64,000 nucleotides of DNA, taken from positions 11,346,001 to 11,410,000 of the forward strand of contig CM075101.1 of NCBI GenBank assembly GCA_037576195.1. The letters run 5' to 3'. Below the pieces are notes generated by a model. That model was not told the DNA's origin and did not search any database. It saw only the letters and a program-made list of their open reading frames with translations. The translations under genes were made by a program, and so were the position numbers. This stretch comes from Phytoseiulus persimilis. Its lineage: Eukaryota > Arthropoda > Arachnida > Mesostigmata > Phytoseiidae. This document shows, one piece after another, positions 63,528 to 64,000 of this stretch (position 1 is the stretch's first letter; the number at the start of each line of letters is the position of its first letter).

Positions 63528-63533
63528 AATAAA
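63528..63533 (+). terminator. Poly(A) signal of TIMM8
   Basis: AATAAA 159 bp after the stop codon. Confidence 0.7.
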
Positions 63534-63539
63534 CGTAGC

Positions 63540-64000
63540 ATAGAATTCCTATCGAAAACAAAACGAGTGGCAAACGATTAAATGAGTCAGGAGTCTCCGG
63601 ATCTAAGGGTACGGATCCTGCAACTTGAGTTGTTCTATGTCTTGAGTTGAATAAGGTAACTGGTTCCGAGAGAATCGTTTACTTCCTAATATTGTTAAAG
63701 TTACTGGGAAACACTGCAATCCCAAGGTATAGCAGGGTGCAAGGTTCGAAAGAGGAAGCTGAACTTCAACTTTCTCGGCTTAAAACAGGGTTCCGCTCTC
63801 GAAATGAAGTATTCACCGCCCTGTCGAAGGTTACACAAAAACGGCAGAATATCAGCTACGATGGCCTCGCTCACTATCATTCGAGAAATCAACGGAGCAG
63901 ATCGTCGACAGACCTACTGAGGAATGAAGTCTTTGAGCCCAGCTGATTATGGACCGAGAGATTTCTTCGCATGGAATATCTTGCTCTCCGAAGTATGGAA
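63540..64000. other. Intergenic, window end
   Basis: A 99-codon plus frame (63647-63946) shows no domain or splice context that I can support. Nothing else was recognised. Confidence 0.45.

Overview
Eukaryotic genomic DNA of about 50 % GC with short introns (47 bp to about 2.3 kb), GT-AG splice sites, AATAAA signals, mariner, pogo-like and LINE elements, and a DUF229 gene. The gene content suggests an arthropod. A mite or other chelicerate is my best guess, but that is inference from style and gene families, not proven.

Layout. (1) 1-23 kb: a gene-poor domain rich in microsatellites around one developmental regulator, an Otx/orthodenticle homeobox gene on + (coding exons 19833-20004 and about 22301-22956). 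About 14 kb upstream lies a dense cluster of TAATCC motifs, the site bound by K50 homeodomains such as Otx itself. (2) 23-29 kb: an ER tail-anchored ubiquitin-conjugating enzyme, UBE2J2/Ubc6 type, on the minus strand, with its membrane anchor on a separate last exon. (3) 29.8-44.1 kb: a transposon graveyard. It holds a 1.28-kb mariner with intact ends and a broken transposase, a 4.9-kb element with about 180-bp terminal inverted repeats carrying a 1.65-kb mariner-like element with about 445-bp inverted repeats, a broken pogo-like transposase, a 1.42-kb near-perfect palindrome made of two head-on transposase fragments, and two 5'-truncated LINEs. (4) 46.3-49.7 kb: a 139-bp MITE with a 9-bp target duplication and a complete nine-exon DUF229 gene on the minus strand whose splice phases all close. 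(5) 49.7-55.7 kb: a gene-poor stretch with a long-inverted-repeat DDE transposon relic. (6) 55.7-63.5 kb: a compact housekeeping cluster: PSMD10/gankyrin (+), a small unknown two-exon ORF (-), cyclin L (-), and mitochondrial TIMM8 (+). PSMD10 and cyclin L converge, and cyclin L and TIMM8 diverge from a shared 0.9-kb interval.

The genes do not form one pathway. They touch transcription (Otx), ER-associated ubiquitination (UBE2J2), proteasome assembly (PSMD10), cyclin/CDK-linked splicing control (cyclin L) and mitochondrial import (TIMM8). The most unusual material is the run of long-inverted-repeat elements between 31 and 54 kb, which would make long hairpin RNAs if transcribed, and the TAATCC cluster upstream of Otx.
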